Position numbers and translations under genes: made by a program
DNA from: an uncultured Bacteroidales bacterium
GTDB lineage: Bacteria; Bacteroidota; Bacteroidia; Bacteroidales; Bacteroidaceae
Length of the DNA: 8,864 nt
Assembly (NCBI GenBank): GCA_937995875.1
Contig: CALKIW010000083.1
Location: forward strand, 1-8,864
Direction of reading: 5' to 3'
The notes under the pieces: model-generated
What the model saw: only the letters and a program-made list of their open reading frames with translations
What the model was told of the DNA's origin: nothing
Database searches by the model: none
In this document: positions 1-8,016 of the stretch, in pieces
Position numbering within the stretch: the first letter of the stretch is position 1
Layout: each line of letters begins with the position of its first letter

Positions 1-110
1 GGTCTTTTGTCAGATGCAAGTACTGAGTAGGCTATGGCAAAGACCGGAAAGCTGATACAGCGGACATTCAAACTCTCTGTTTTGTTGTTTCGAGTAAGCT
101 GCAATTATTC

Positions 111-507
111 GGGGCTGACTGGATTTGACAGCAGGATGAGATGGTATGTAAGCATGCGGAGCTTCGGTAGCTTGCTCCTTAATCTGAGTTATCAAAAATT
201 TAATTGGCGAAAACAAATACGCTCTCGCTGCCTAATTGAAGAACAGTAGATTACTGGCTTAATTCCGTCACCAGGTGATGGAACGAGACATCGCTTCGAG
301 GATGTTGTTCCGAATCCAAAGATTAAGCGGTGCAGGTAAAATCGGAAATAGCCCGTGCAGGCCTCGATGTCCGGGTGAAATTAAGAGGCTAAGGTGATGG
401 TTGGTGGTCCGGGTCTTGCCGTCACACGAAAAACGAAGGCCGGAATAAGCATGTAGAAAGCATATGGTTTCCCTGTTTGGACGCGGGTTCGACTCCCGCC
501 AGCTCCA
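111..507 (+). ncRNA. ssrA: transfer-messenger RNA (tmRNA, SsrA)
   Basis: tmRNA rescues stalled ribosomes: it acts first as a tRNA and then as a short message adding a degradation tag. The 5' end GGGGCTG (111-117) pairs with CAGCTCC (500-506), with one G-U, forming the acceptor stem. It is followed by the conserved GACUGGAUUUGACAGC-type segment. The T arm is GCGGG (483-487), loop TTCGACT (488-494), CCCGC (495-499). The discriminator is A507; the following bases are not CCA, so the CCA tail is presumably added after processing. An internal reading frame at 206-235 encodes a typical Bacteroidetes tag. The length of about 400 bases fits the one-piece form. It is a stand-alone gene with its own terminator downstream. 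I could not identify a convincing promoter in bases 1-110. Confidence 0.97.
206..235 (+). other. tmRNA tag reading frame (GENKYALAA, stop)
   Basis: The resume codon is GGC at 206 and the frame reads GENKYALAA, then TAA at 233-235. From family knowledge, Bacteroidetes tags have the form GExNYALAA, with the YALAA end recognised by ClpXP-type proteases. This one has Lys at the fourth position where Asn is the usual residue in the relatives I recall. Confidence 0.93.
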
Positions 508-525
508 CAATATATATTCTGATTT

Positions 526-571
526 AAGGGCGTATCATCATTCTATTTTGTGATACGCTCTTTATTTTTTT
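526..571 (+). terminator. Intrinsic terminator of ssrA
   Basis: The left arm AAGGGCGTATCA (526-537) pairs with TGATACGCTCTT (551-562), 12 bp with one G-T wobble, around a 13-base loop. It is followed by a T-rich run to about 571. It lies 19 bases after the tmRNA 3' end and separates it from the regulator gene. Confidence 0.9.
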
Positions 572-671
572 AGGTTGGCAGACAAGGTGTCCTTCCTATT
601 GTCTTCGTTGCTTACAAACCTTTGTCCTTGGAAATAATTTTCTTAAAAAAGCGATGTTTTTCCTAATTTTA

Positions 672-704
672 TTTGTATTTTTGTCATCCCTGTCATTATC
701 TTTC
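672..704 (+). promoter_or_regulatory. Candidate Bacteroidetes promoter for the HTCS gene
   Basis: TTTG at 672-675 and TATCTTTC at 697-704 are 21 bases apart. They match the Bacteroidetes -33 TTTG and -7 TAnnTTTG elements with one mismatch (final C for G). Transcription would begin near 710, giving a leader of about 95 bases. The rest of the 572-794 spacer is AT-rich with no gene that I can see. Confidence 0.5.
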
Positions 705-712
705 TAACTATT

Positions 713-725
713 TTAGCCAGGCTAA
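713..725 (+). promoter_or_regulatory. Palindrome at the predicted HTCS transcription start
   Basis: TTAGCC (713-718), A719, GGCTAA (720-725) is a perfect 6+1+6 palindrome. It sits within a few bases of the start predicted from the promoter at 672-704, where a bound regulator could block or modulate initiation. A one-base centre is too short for an RNA hairpin loop, so a DNA site is the better reading. Which protein would bind is unknown, and chance cannot be excluded. Confidence 0.35.
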
Positions 726-806
726 GGTGAATGGAGGTAAAGGCAGGTTTACAAATATAAAAGCTATGTATTATAGCATTGAGGGTACTTTTTCTTGATT
801 AAAAAT

Positions 807-3800
807 ATGAGATACTATAAATTCTATATCTTGATGGCTGTTATCTGGGTGGGGATGTTATCCGCAAATGCCCGGAATCGCTATGTCTACTCGTCGGACA
901 GGCTGTCAAGCAGTATGATAATCAGTATTTTTCAGGACTACCATGGTTTTGTATGGGTTGGCACAGAGTATGGCCTAAACCGTTTTGACGGTTACCGATA
1001 TATCAACTATCTTCATGATAGAAAAGATTCAACAACTATTGTCGACAACACAGTGGTGTCGTTTATGAATGACAAGCAGCACAATTTGTGGATTGGTACA
1101 AACCGCGGCTTGGTAAAATATAACTATGCGTCCAACAACTTTCGCACCTATCATTTCCCTCATGGGGTGAAGCCCCGCGTAACGGCCATGGTGGAAAACG
1201 ACCATGGTGATATCTATATTGGCACCTCTGGCTATTATGGGATGTATGTGCTCAGGAAGGATAAATCGGAGATAGAGATTGCCAAGGAGTTTGGGGTGAG
1301 GGACGAAAATTTTGTTTATTACATATTTCAAGATGACAGGAAAAACCTCTGGAAGTGCAACCATCTGACATCTTTTGGTTATTACAAAATGCAGGAGGGC
1401 AAGCCTGTCGGTTTCAAGGCTTTCGAGTCGCCCGTTGGTCCCATCAACAAATTCCATCAATTAAGTGATGGACGGATTCTTATTGTTTGTCTATATGGCA
1501 TTTTAGAGTATAATTACGAGACGGGAAAACTGAAGAAGGCAAATTACGTTTTGCCTCAACTTTCCGGTAATCTTTCTATCAGGAGTTCGTATTTGGACAG
1601 CAAAGGCAACTTATATATAGGCATCAAGAGCCTTGGATTGATGGTAATACCTGTTGGAAGGCGAAAGGCAGAGGTGGTGAAGGGCTCGAATGCATTGGTA
1701 GATTTAGGTCGTTCCAATGTAGTTGCTATTTTCGAGGACCGCACACATAACCTTTGGATAGGTACCTATGACCAAGGGGCTTATATCGTTAACCAGCAGC
1801 AACCGCCGTTCAAGAGTTGGGAGTTCTCGTCTCAAAACTATATCGTGAGCGGTAGTACCACCGCACTTGTGCCCGGAGACAACAATGATATTTGGTGTGC
1901 TGTGCGTAATAATGGTATATATCGCTTTGATAATCAGGGCAATATTATAGGCCACCCACACTCTCCGGTTGGCACCAACTTCCTCTATCGCGACCGTCAG
2001 GGTGATTACTGGATAAGTACGGAGAATGTGCTTTTCAGCTACAACCCCATTACAGGTGCCTATCAGGAGAAGGCCAAATTTGAGGGTTGGGGCATCTATT
2101 GCATCGCAGACGATGGCAAGGGTAATCTTTATGTGTCTAATTTTGGCAAGGGACTCTACATCTATAACAAATACACCGGACAAACAGTCAATCATAACAT
2201 GAACCATAAAGGCAAATTGGGGCATTTGTGGAACGACTGGATAGAATCCCTTCTTGTGGACGAACGGGGGTTGGTGTGGATGGCCACCATGAACGGCTTG
2301 TCGTGTTTAGACCCCACTACGGGTAGTTTTCGCCCATGGGGTTGGCTCAGCCAGCTGGAGGGGCTGCATTGCACACATGTTTATGAGTCGTCTAAACATG
2401 GCATACTTGTGGGCACGGATGCAGGCTTGTATTGTTTCAATGACAAGACAAGGCGCGTTGAACCCTTTCCCCATTCAGAGGCGTTGGAAGACAAGAAAAT
2501 ATGTGCCATTGTAGAAGATGAGAGAGGGACGCTGTGGATTAGCACCAGCATGGGGATATGGGAGTACAATCCCAAGAGTAAAAAGTTTATTGCACATATG
2601 AACGGCAATGGTCTTGTAACACGTGAGTACACTTTGAACGCAGCCTTAAGTACTAAGGACGGAATGCTCGGCTTTGGCACGGGGGACGGTCTTACGGTGT
2701 TCTATCCTGATGCTGTACGCAACACTCATGTGGAGATGGGGGATATTTATCTCACCAATTTTATAGTAGGTGATAAATATGTAGATTTTCTCACGGACAA
2801 GTTTGAAATACCCTATTCGGAAAATTCATTCTCCATGGAATTTTCGTTACTTAACTTCAGAAATCTGGATAATACAAGTTTTGAGTATAGCATGAATGGG
2901 GGCAAATGGCTATCGACCGATGAAGGAGGCAATCGCATATTCTTTTATAGATTGAAACCTGGTACATACACCATCCGTGTGCGTGCTGTGAATAATGGCA
3001 TCGTGTCCGAAAAGGTCAAGGTGCTGACCGTGGTGGTCAACAATCCGTGGTATGCCACATGGTGGGCATATTTAATATACGCTCTTATTATAGGTGGCAT
3101 AATCTTCATGACCGTGCTCTATTACATGCGTCGTAAGCGTGTGGAAATGGAAGAGTCGAAGATGCGTTTCCTCATCAATGCTACCCATGACATTCGCTCA
3201 CCGCTTACGTTGATACTTGGTCCGCTCAAGAAGTTGAAAGAAAATCTTACTGATACCGACGCATTGGCCGACCTCGACATTATTGACAGAAATGCGCAAC
3301 GACTGCTGCTATTGGTCAACCAGATATTGGACGAGCGCAAGATAGATATGAAACAAATGCGCCTGCACTGTTCTGAAACCGATTTGGTAGAGCTCATAGC
3401 GGGCATCAAGTCACTCTTTCAATATAATGCAAACCAGCGAAACATATCGTTGCGGTTTATCCATGACGAGCATCCCTACATGGTATGGATAGATAAAAAC
3501 AACTTTGACAAAGTGGTTTCCAACCTGCTTTCCAATGCCTTCAAGTTCACGCCAGATGGCGGAGAAATAACCATTGCCTTGAAGGAAGACGAGAAAACGG
3601 TCAGAATGATAGTTCAGGACAACGGTCCGGGTTTGCAAGGCGAACATCCCGAACGGTTCTTTGAGCGGTTCTATCAGAGCAAGAGTGCATCCATGTCCGT
3701 GTCGCCTGGAACCGGTATAGGCCTCAATCTTTGCAGGTCCATCGTGCAGATGCACGGAGGAACTATTAAGGCTAACAATCGTACAGATGGCCATTCGGGA

Positions 3801-4703
3801 GCTTGCTTCATGGTAGACATACTCAAAGGCAACAAGCATCTTACGCTGGAGCAAATGATAGAGTCTCGATCGACAGAACAAGACAAACAGGCACAGGTGC
3901 GGACACGACCCAATAGGAATCTCAAGGTGGCTTTGGTGGATGATGACCTCGAATTGGCACAGTATATCAAAAAGGAGTTGGGCAACTGGTTTTACATTGA
4001 TATTTTCCCCAATGGCAACAAGGCTCTTCAGGCCATACTGCTTGGTAACTATGATGCTGTGGTGTCCGACATCATCATGCCTGAGATGGATGGAGTCACG
4101 TTATTAAAGAATATCAAGAACAATACTCAGATAAGCGAGCTTCCTGTGATATTGCTCACGTCAAAGTCTGAAGTGAAAGACCGGTTAGAAGGTATCAAGG
4201 AAGGAGCCGATGCGTATATCTCCAAACCGTTTAATATCGATGAGTTGCGTTTCCTCATTGCCAACCAGGTAGACAATGTACGCCGCCTGCGTGGCAAGTT
4301 CAGTGGTGCGCAGAGTCAGGAGGATACGGTGGAGCAGATAGAGGTTAAAGGCAATGACGATCTCTTGATGGAACGCATTATGAAATGTATCAATGCCAAC
4401 CTCTCCAATCCTGACTTCAATGTAGAGATGCTGATGACCGAAATCGGTATTAGCAGAACTCAGTTGCACCGCAAGATGAAAGAAATCACCGGTATCTCTG
4501 CCGGTGGTTTCATCCGCAACCTACGTCTGCAACAGGCTGCACGACTTATCAAAGAAAAAAAGCAAAACATTACTCAGATTGCCTATGCGGTAGGCTTCAA
4601 CTCCCAGACCCACTTCTCGTCAGCGTTTAAGAAGCATTTTGGAATGACCCCATCAGAATATGCCAACCAGGAAAATGAGGGTGAGCCTGATGCCAACACG
4701 TAA
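807..4703 (+). CDS. Hybrid two-component system regulator (HTCS): sensor kinase, receiver and AraC-type activator in one protein
   Basis: This one-protein signalling system spans the inner membrane and controls a neighbouring PUL. In the 1298-residue product (from ATG 807) I see a signal peptide (about 1-22, ending SANA) and fourteen Reg_prop-type propeller blades (about 23-650, with repeated LWIGT / G-hydrophobic-Y patterns). Next come a Y_Y_Y domain (about 674-742) and a membrane helix (about 752-774). The kinase has its phospho-histidine at H794 (THDIRSPL), an N box (N906, N910), G1 DNGPGL (938-943) and G2 GTGIGL (968-973). The receiver has acidic D1045-D1047, phospho-acceptor D1088, T1118 and K1140. 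An AraC helix-turn-helix domain covers about 1200-1290. All key residues are present, so it should be active. An in-frame TTG at 795 (adding MIKN) has a GAGGG nine bases upstream and is a real alternative start; ATG 807 is preferred by codon. The ligand is presumably an oligosaccharide, unidentified. Confidence 0.97.
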   Translation: MRYYKFYILMAVIWVGMLSANARNRYVYSSDRLSSSMIISIFQDYHGFVWVGTEYGLNRFDGYRYINYLHDRKDSTTIVDNTVVSFMNDKQHNLWIGTNRGLVKYNYASNNFRTYHFPHGVKPRVTAMVENDHGDIYIGTSGYYGMYVLRKDKSEIEIAKEFGVRDENFVYYIFQDDRKNLWKCNHLTSFGYYKMQEGKPVGFKAFESPVGPINKFHQLSDGRILIVCLYGILEYNYETGKLKKANYVLPQLSGNLSIRSSYLDSKGNLYIGIKSLGLMVIPVGRRKAEVVKGSNALVDLGRSNVVAIFEDRTHNLWIGTYDQGAYIVNQQQPPFKSWEFSSQNYIVSGSTTALVPGDNNDIWCAVRNNGIYRFDNQGNIIGHPHSPVGTNFLYRDRQGDYWISTENVLFSYNPITGAYQEKAKFEGWGIYCIADDGKGNLYVSNFGKGLYIYNKYTGQTVNHNMNHKGKLGHLWNDWIESLLVDERGLVWMATMNGLSCLDPTTGSFRPWGWLSQLEGLHCTHVYESSKHGILVGTDAGLYCFNDKTRRVEPFPHSEALEDKKICAIVEDERGTLWISTSMGIWEYNPKSKKFIAHMNGNGLVTREYTLNAALSTKDGMLGFGTGDGLTVFYPDAVRNTHVEMGDIYLTNFIVGDKYVDFLTDKFEIPYSENSFSMEFSLLNFRNLDNTSFEYSMNGGKWLSTDEGGNRIFFYRLKPGTYTIRVRAVNNGIVSEKVKVLTVVVNNPWYATWWAYLIYALIIGGIIFMTVLYYMRRKRVEMEESKMRFLINATHDIRSPLTLILGPLKKLKENLTDTDALADLDIIDRNAQRLLLLVNQILDERKIDMKQMRLHCSETDLVELIAGIKSLFQYNANQRNISLRFIHDEHPYMVWIDKNNFDKVVSNLLSNAFKFTPDGGEITIALKEDEKTVRMIVQDNGPGLQGEHPERFFERFYQSKSASMSVSPGTGIGLNLCRSIVQMHGGTIKANNRTDGHSGACFMVDILKGNKHLTLEQMIESRSTEQDKQAQVRTRPNRNLKVALVDDDLELAQYIKKELGNWFYIDIFPNGNKALQAILLGNYDAVVSDIIMPEMDGVTLLKNIKNNTQISELPVILLTSKSEVKDRLEGIKEGADAYISKPFNIDELRFLIANQVDNVRRLRGKFSGAQSQEDTVEQIEVKGNDDLLMERIMKCINANLSNPDFNVEMLMTEIGISRTQLHRKMKEITGISAGGFIRNLRLQQAARLIKEKKQNITQIAYAVGFNSQTHFSSAFKKHFGMTPSEYANQENEGEPDANT

Positions 4704-4750
4704 CAACAGCAAATACAAAATATTCAAATCAACGACTTAAGCAATTTACT

Positions 4751-7315
4751 ATGAATCAAAAGAGCTTTCTTACCTTAGTTCTATGGATATGTGCGCTGCC
4801 CATAATGTCGCAGCAATATCCTTATCAAAATGCCAGTCTTTCGCCTAAAGTGCGTGCAGCGGATCTCTGTTCACGCCTTACCTTGGAAGAGAAAAGCCAG
4901 ATAATGCAAAACAGTTCTCCTGCAATTCCTCGCTTGGGCATACCACAATTTGAATGGTGGAGCGAAGCCTTGCATGGCATTGGTCGAAATGGCTTTGCTA
5001 CAGTATTTCCTATCACGATGGGTATGGCTTCGTCTTGGGACGATGTGTTGTTGCAGAGTGTATTTGATGCGGTGAGCGACGAGGGTAGGGTCAAGGCTCA
5101 ACAAGCCAAGCGATCCGGAATAATTAAACGTTATCAGGGGCTTTCTTTTTGGACGCCAAATATCAATATCTTTCGTGACCCACGCTGGGGTCGCGGACAA
5201 GAAACCTATGGCGAAGACCCTTATCTCACATCGCGCATGGGCGTTGCCGTGGTTCGCGGCCTGCAGGGCCCATCGAACAGCAAATACCGTAAGCTGCTTG
5301 CATGTGCCAAGCACTTTGCCGTACATAGTGGACCCGAGTGGAACCGCCACACCTTCAACGTAGAGGACTTGCCCGAACGCGACCTTTGGGAAACCTATCT
5401 TCCCGCTTTCAAGGCCTTGGTACAGCAAGGAGATGTGGCTGAGGTGATGTGTGCCTACCAGCGTTTCGACGGTCAGCCATGCTGTGGAAACAACCGCTTT
5501 CTGCACAACATTCTGCGCAACGAGTGGAACTATCAAGGTATGGTGGTCAGCGATTGCTGGGCCATACCCGACTTTTGGAAGAAAGGCCACCACGAGGTTT
5601 CGCCTGATGCAACCCACGCCTCTGCCCAAGCCGTGTTGGCAGGAACCGATGTTGAATGTGGTAGTGATTACAGCAGGTTGCCAGAAGCCGTTAGGACTGG
5701 TCTCATCAAAGAGAGTGATATCGATGTAAGTGTGAAACGACTGTTAGAAGCACGATTTGTATTGGGCGACTTCGACCCGGACGATATGGTGCCCTGGACA
5801 AAGATACCCGAAAGCGTAGTTGCCTCTAAGACGCATAAACAGTTGGCCCTTGACATGGCTCGCAAGAGCATGGTATTATTGCAAAACAACGACATTTTAC
5901 CACTGAAGAAGAACGGCCAAAAGATTGTGGTGGTGGGTGCCAATGCCATTGATTCTACGATGATGTGGGGTAACTATAGCGGTTATCCCACCCAAACGGT
6001 CACGATACTGCAAGGCCTGCAAGCTAAGTCGAACAATGTGATATTTGTTCCCGGTTGCGGACTTACCCGAAACGAACTGCGTGAGAGCAGGTACAACGAA
6101 ATTTCTTATAATGGGCAACAAGGCATGCAGGCCACTTATTGGAATAACGAAAACATGACCGGTGCACCTGCTGCACAGACTATGCACCGGGAGCCAATCG
6201 ATCAGAGCAACGGTGGTGCCACCGTCTTCGCCCCGGGAGTGAATCTCGATCACTTCTCGGCTCGCTATGAGGGCACGTTCAGACCGGTGCGCACGGAGAC
6301 ACTCAACCTCAACGTAGCGGCCGATGACAAGGTGCGTGTTATCGTTAACGGCGACACCTTGATCAATAATTGGAAAAGCAGAGAGCGTATCGACGTTATG
6401 AACAAGGACTTGGAGGTAGAAGCGGGCAAACAGTATAAGATTCAGATAGATTATGTGCAAGTCAACTCGTTGGCCATGATTAAGTTTGACATTACCCACA
6501 AAGGCTTTTCCACTCCACAGGACATTGTCCGTAAGACGGCAGGGGCAGACGTTGTGGTCTTTGTTGGAGGCATTTCGCCCCGACTTGAAGGCGAGGAGAT
6601 GAATGTGTCCGACCCAGGCTTCAAGGGTGGCGACCGCACCACCATAGAATTGCCGCAGGCACAGCGCGACGTGATCAAAGCCCTCAGTGAGGCTGGCAGA
6701 CGCATTGTGTTCGTCAACTGCTCGGGCAGTGCCATTGCCCTGACACCCGAAAGCCAGCGTGTAGATGCCATCCTGCAGGCATGGTATCCGGGAGAACAAG
6801 GTGGCACGGCTGTAGCCGATGTGCTCTTTGGCGATTACAATCCTTCGGGTAAATTGCCCATCACATTTTATAAGAATGACGCACAACTTCCTGATTTTCT
6901 CGATTATCGCATGACCGGCCGAACCTATCGTTATTTCAAGGGAACGCCGCTCTTCCCATTCGGATATGGTTTGAGCTACACTGACTTTACGATTGGTCAG
7001 CCTCGTTACGCCAACAATCAAGTGCAGGTCAGCGTGTCGAATACCGGAAAGCGAGATGGCGATGAGGTTGTGCAGGTCTACATTCGCCGTGTAGACGATA
7101 TTGCAGGCCCCATCAAGACCTTGCGTGGCTTCCAGAGAGTAGGGCTTAAGGCGGGTGAAACCAAGCAGGTGACCATCAATATGCCCCGCGAAAACTTCGA
7201 ATGTTGGGACACTTCTTCCAATACGATGCGCGTTATGCCCGGCAAATACGAGGTGATGGTGGGCAGCTCGAGCAGGGCTCAGGACTTGAAAACCATTGTG
7301 GTCAACTTAAAATAA
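4751..7315 (+). CDS. Periplasmic GH3 glycoside hydrolase with PA14 insertion, probable beta-xylosidase
   Basis: This is an exo-acting, retaining glycosidase that would remove terminal sugars from oligosaccharides after import. The 854-residue product begins with a signal peptide (about 1-21) lacking a lipobox, so a soluble periplasmic location is likely. The GH3 N-terminal barrel (about 35-340) contains the WGR, K187-H188 and HTFN motifs and the nucleophile D268 in VVSDCWA. The C-terminal alpha/beta domain is interrupted by a PA14 domain (about 455-585). It resumes with LEGEEMNV, where E613, E615 or E616 could supply the acid/base, and a GGDR motif. The FPFGYGLSY segment and a C-terminal Fn3-like domain (about 770-840) complete the typical architecture. 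SDC rather than SDW after the nucleophile favours the beta-xylosidase/arabinofuranosidase subgroup, but beta-glucosidase remains possible. It lies 47 bases after the HTCS gene with no terminator or promoter between, so co-transcription is likely. No Shine-Dalgarno is visible. Confidence 0.96.
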   Translation: MNQKSFLTLVLWICALPIMSQQYPYQNASLSPKVRAADLCSRLTLEEKSQIMQNSSPAIPRLGIPQFEWWSEALHGIGRNGFATVFPITMGMASSWDDVLLQSVFDAVSDEGRVKAQQAKRSGIIKRYQGLSFWTPNINIFRDPRWGRGQETYGEDPYLTSRMGVAVVRGLQGPSNSKYRKLLACAKHFAVHSGPEWNRHTFNVEDLPERDLWETYLPAFKALVQQGDVAEVMCAYQRFDGQPCCGNNRFLHNILRNEWNYQGMVVSDCWAIPDFWKKGHHEVSPDATHASAQAVLAGTDVECGSDYSRLPEAVRTGLIKESDIDVSVKRLLEARFVLGDFDPDDMVPWTKIPESVVASKTHKQLALDMARKSMVLLQNNDILPLKKNGQKIVVVGANAIDSTMMWGNYSGYPTQTVTILQGLQAKSNNVIFVPGCGLTRNELRESRYNEISYNGQQGMQATYWNNENMTGAPAAQTMHREPIDQSNGGATVFAPGVNLDHFSARYEGTFRPVRTETLNLNVAADDKVRVIVNGDTLINNWKSRERIDVMNKDLEVEAGKQYKIQIDYVQVNSLAMIKFDITHKGFSTPQDIVRKTAGADVVVFVGGISPRLEGEEMNVSDPGFKGGDRTTIELPQAQRDVIKALSEAGRRIVFVNCSGSAIALTPESQRVDAILQAWYPGEQGGTAVADVLFGDYNPSGKLPITFYKNDAQLPDFLDYRMTGRTYRYFKGTPLFPFGYGLSYTDFTIGQPRYANNQVQVSVSNTGKRDGDEVVQVYIRRVDDIAGPIKTLRGFQRVGLKAGETKQVTINMPRENFECWDTSSNTMRVMPGKYEVMVGSSSRAQDLKTIVVNLK

Positions 7316-7337
7316 ACGATTGTTCAGAGCGTGAACT

Positions 7338-7391
7338 CAACTGTGTTAAGCCATGTCATTCGTGGTTTGGCACAGTTGTTTTTGTATTTTA
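7338..7391 (+). terminator. Intrinsic terminator after the GH3 gene
   Basis: The arms 7338-7355 and 7361-7378 form an 18-bp stem including several G-T wobbles. The outer 8 bp (CAACTGTG / CACAGTTG) are perfect and the loop TCATT is five bases. A T-rich tract follows (7379-7391). It lies 22 bases after the GH3 stop codon and would end the HTCS-GH3 transcript. Confidence 0.88.
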
Positions 7392-7455
7392 TTACAGGCG
7401 TCGCAAATCTACAATTCACAATTGATGATGTAGAATGGGTCATTATATTCTGCGG

Positions 7456-7597
7456 AAGTAGAGACGTGGGCTTGCCCCGTCTCACCCCGCCAGAGTGTGC
7501 CGCAGCCCCACAACCTTACCACATCAATCCATGCCCTGTTATTTCCCCTGCTGCGACCTGCCTCTGTGTGAGACGGGGCAAGCCCACGTCTCTACTT
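7456..7597. repeat. Long inverted-repeat element (30-bp perfect arms, nested inner stems)
   Basis: The left arm (7456-7485, starting AAGTAGAGACGTGGG) is the exact reverse complement of the right arm (7568-7597). Inside the 82-base centre two more pairs nest: CAGAG (7491-7495) with CTCTG (7562-7566), and CGCAGC (7501-7506) with GCTGCG (7550-7555). The whole 142-base unit could fold as one cruciform or RNA hairpin. The arms are clearly GC-richer than the flanks, which suggests an inserted element such as a MITE or REP/BIME-like unit. No clear target duplication is visible. Short open frames crossing it (7331-7600, 7495-7680) look like products of the repeat rather than genes. Copy number is unknown from this window. 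Confidence 0.8.
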
Positions 7598-7664
7598 TAA
7601 CGCCAATGTCATTTTATCGTATCGATGGTATATATAAAACATCGTCTAAGCCAATTAAAATTAA

Positions 7665-7683
7665 TGTTCAGCGGATATGAACA
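7665..7683. repeat. Short operator-like inverted repeat
   Basis: TGTTCA (7665-7670) and TGAACA (7678-7683) are perfect inverted copies separated by seven bases. The geometry would suit a dimeric DNA-binding protein or a small hairpin. No promoter or gene lies next to it, so it may be coincidental. Confidence 0.3.
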
Positions 7684-7705
7684 CTGAAAATAGTTCACAA
7701 ATGGT

Positions 7706-7769
7706 CTCTCAATTTTGGCGTATTTGCAAGCAACAAGTTCCGTGCTTGCAAATACGCCAAAATTGAGGG
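7706..7769. repeat. Perfect 25-bp hairpin with ten-base loop, possible terminator
   Basis: CTCAATTTTGGCGTATTTGC and five further bases (7708-7732) are exactly complementary to 7743-7767. A wobble and a C-G pair extend the stem to 7706-7769. The loop is 7733-7742 (ACAAGTTCCG). On the plus strand it is followed by a T run (7770-7774), so it could stop transcription in that direction. The stem is longer than most bacterial terminators and no gene immediately precedes it, so a dispersed repeat is an equally good reading. Confidence 0.75.
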
Positions 7770-7773
7770 TTTT

Positions 7774-8016
7774 TCATAACGCTCTGTTTATCACATGCTT
7801 ATACATATTATTCCTGATTCGTTCAGAAAAAGTTTTTATATCGCCTTGCGTTTGAGTATTAATCGCAGTGGGATTAGAGCTTAGACGCAAGGCGACGAAC
7901 GTCGAAACGTCACAGCATTAAGCTCGAAACGTGATGCCAATAGATAGTAATCGTCTCACGATGGCAAAAAGATGATCGTGGCAAGATGAGGTTCACAACG
8001 TTTTACCTCTTTTTTA
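7774..8016. other. Structured intergenic block, no convincing gene
   Basis: TCGCCTTGCGT (7841-7851) pairs perfectly with ACGCAAGGCGA (7885-7895), and wobbles extend the stem to 7841-7857 / 7879-7895. A small CGAC-GAAC-GTCG hairpin (7893-7904) and ATCGT-CTC-ACGAT (about 7950-7962) follow. The motif TCGAAACGT occurs twice (about 7903-7911 and 7924-7932). GAGGT (7988-7992) pairs with ACCTC (8005-8009) just before a T6 run. Together these could mark a small structured RNA ending near 8016. On the minus strand a frame without start codon stays open from 7917 down to the stop at 7774, with a shorter open stretch above it, which could be a gene remnant. I cannot choose between structured RNA, repeat and remnant. 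From 8017 to about 8170 I see nothing but AT-rich sequence. Confidence 0.35.
7988..8016 (+). terminator. Weak intrinsic-terminator-like hairpin
   Basis: GAGGT (7988-7992) and ACCTC (8005-8009) flank a 12-base loop and are followed by six T residues (8010-8015). Only five base pairs support it. It matters mainly as a possible 3' end of the structured block before it. Confidence 0.35.

Noticed and set aside
1..110. Short ORFs (10-216 minus, 34-249 plus) and an imperfect inverted repeat (1-7 with 39-45)
   Set aside because: The ORFs run into the tmRNA and lack any family feature. The repeat has only seven pairs with a 31-base loop and no T run.
111..510. tmRNA 3' end as an integration site for a mobile island
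   Set aside because: Such genes are frequent attachment sites, but no integrase, repeated tmRNA end or other mobile gene is visible downstream; the neighbour is a PUL regulator.
268..510. 80-codon ORF on the minus strand
   Set aside because: It lies entirely within the tmRNA, a common source of false protein predictions.
5897..7021. 374-codon open frame on the minus strand inside the GH3 gene
   Set aside because: The plus-strand GH3 protein is clear across the same bases. The antisense frame shows no domain and is a codon-bias shadow, as is the 252-codon frame at 4871-5629.
7439..7617. GTCATTATAT / GTCATTTTAT as target-site duplications of the inverted-repeat element
   Set aside because: The two copies are imperfect, AT-rich and at unequal distances from the arms, so they do not look like a duplication made by insertion.
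7331..7680. Small plus-strand ORFs of 89 and 61 codons
   Set aside because: They run through the terminator and both arms of the inverted repeat, so their sequence is dictated by the repeat.
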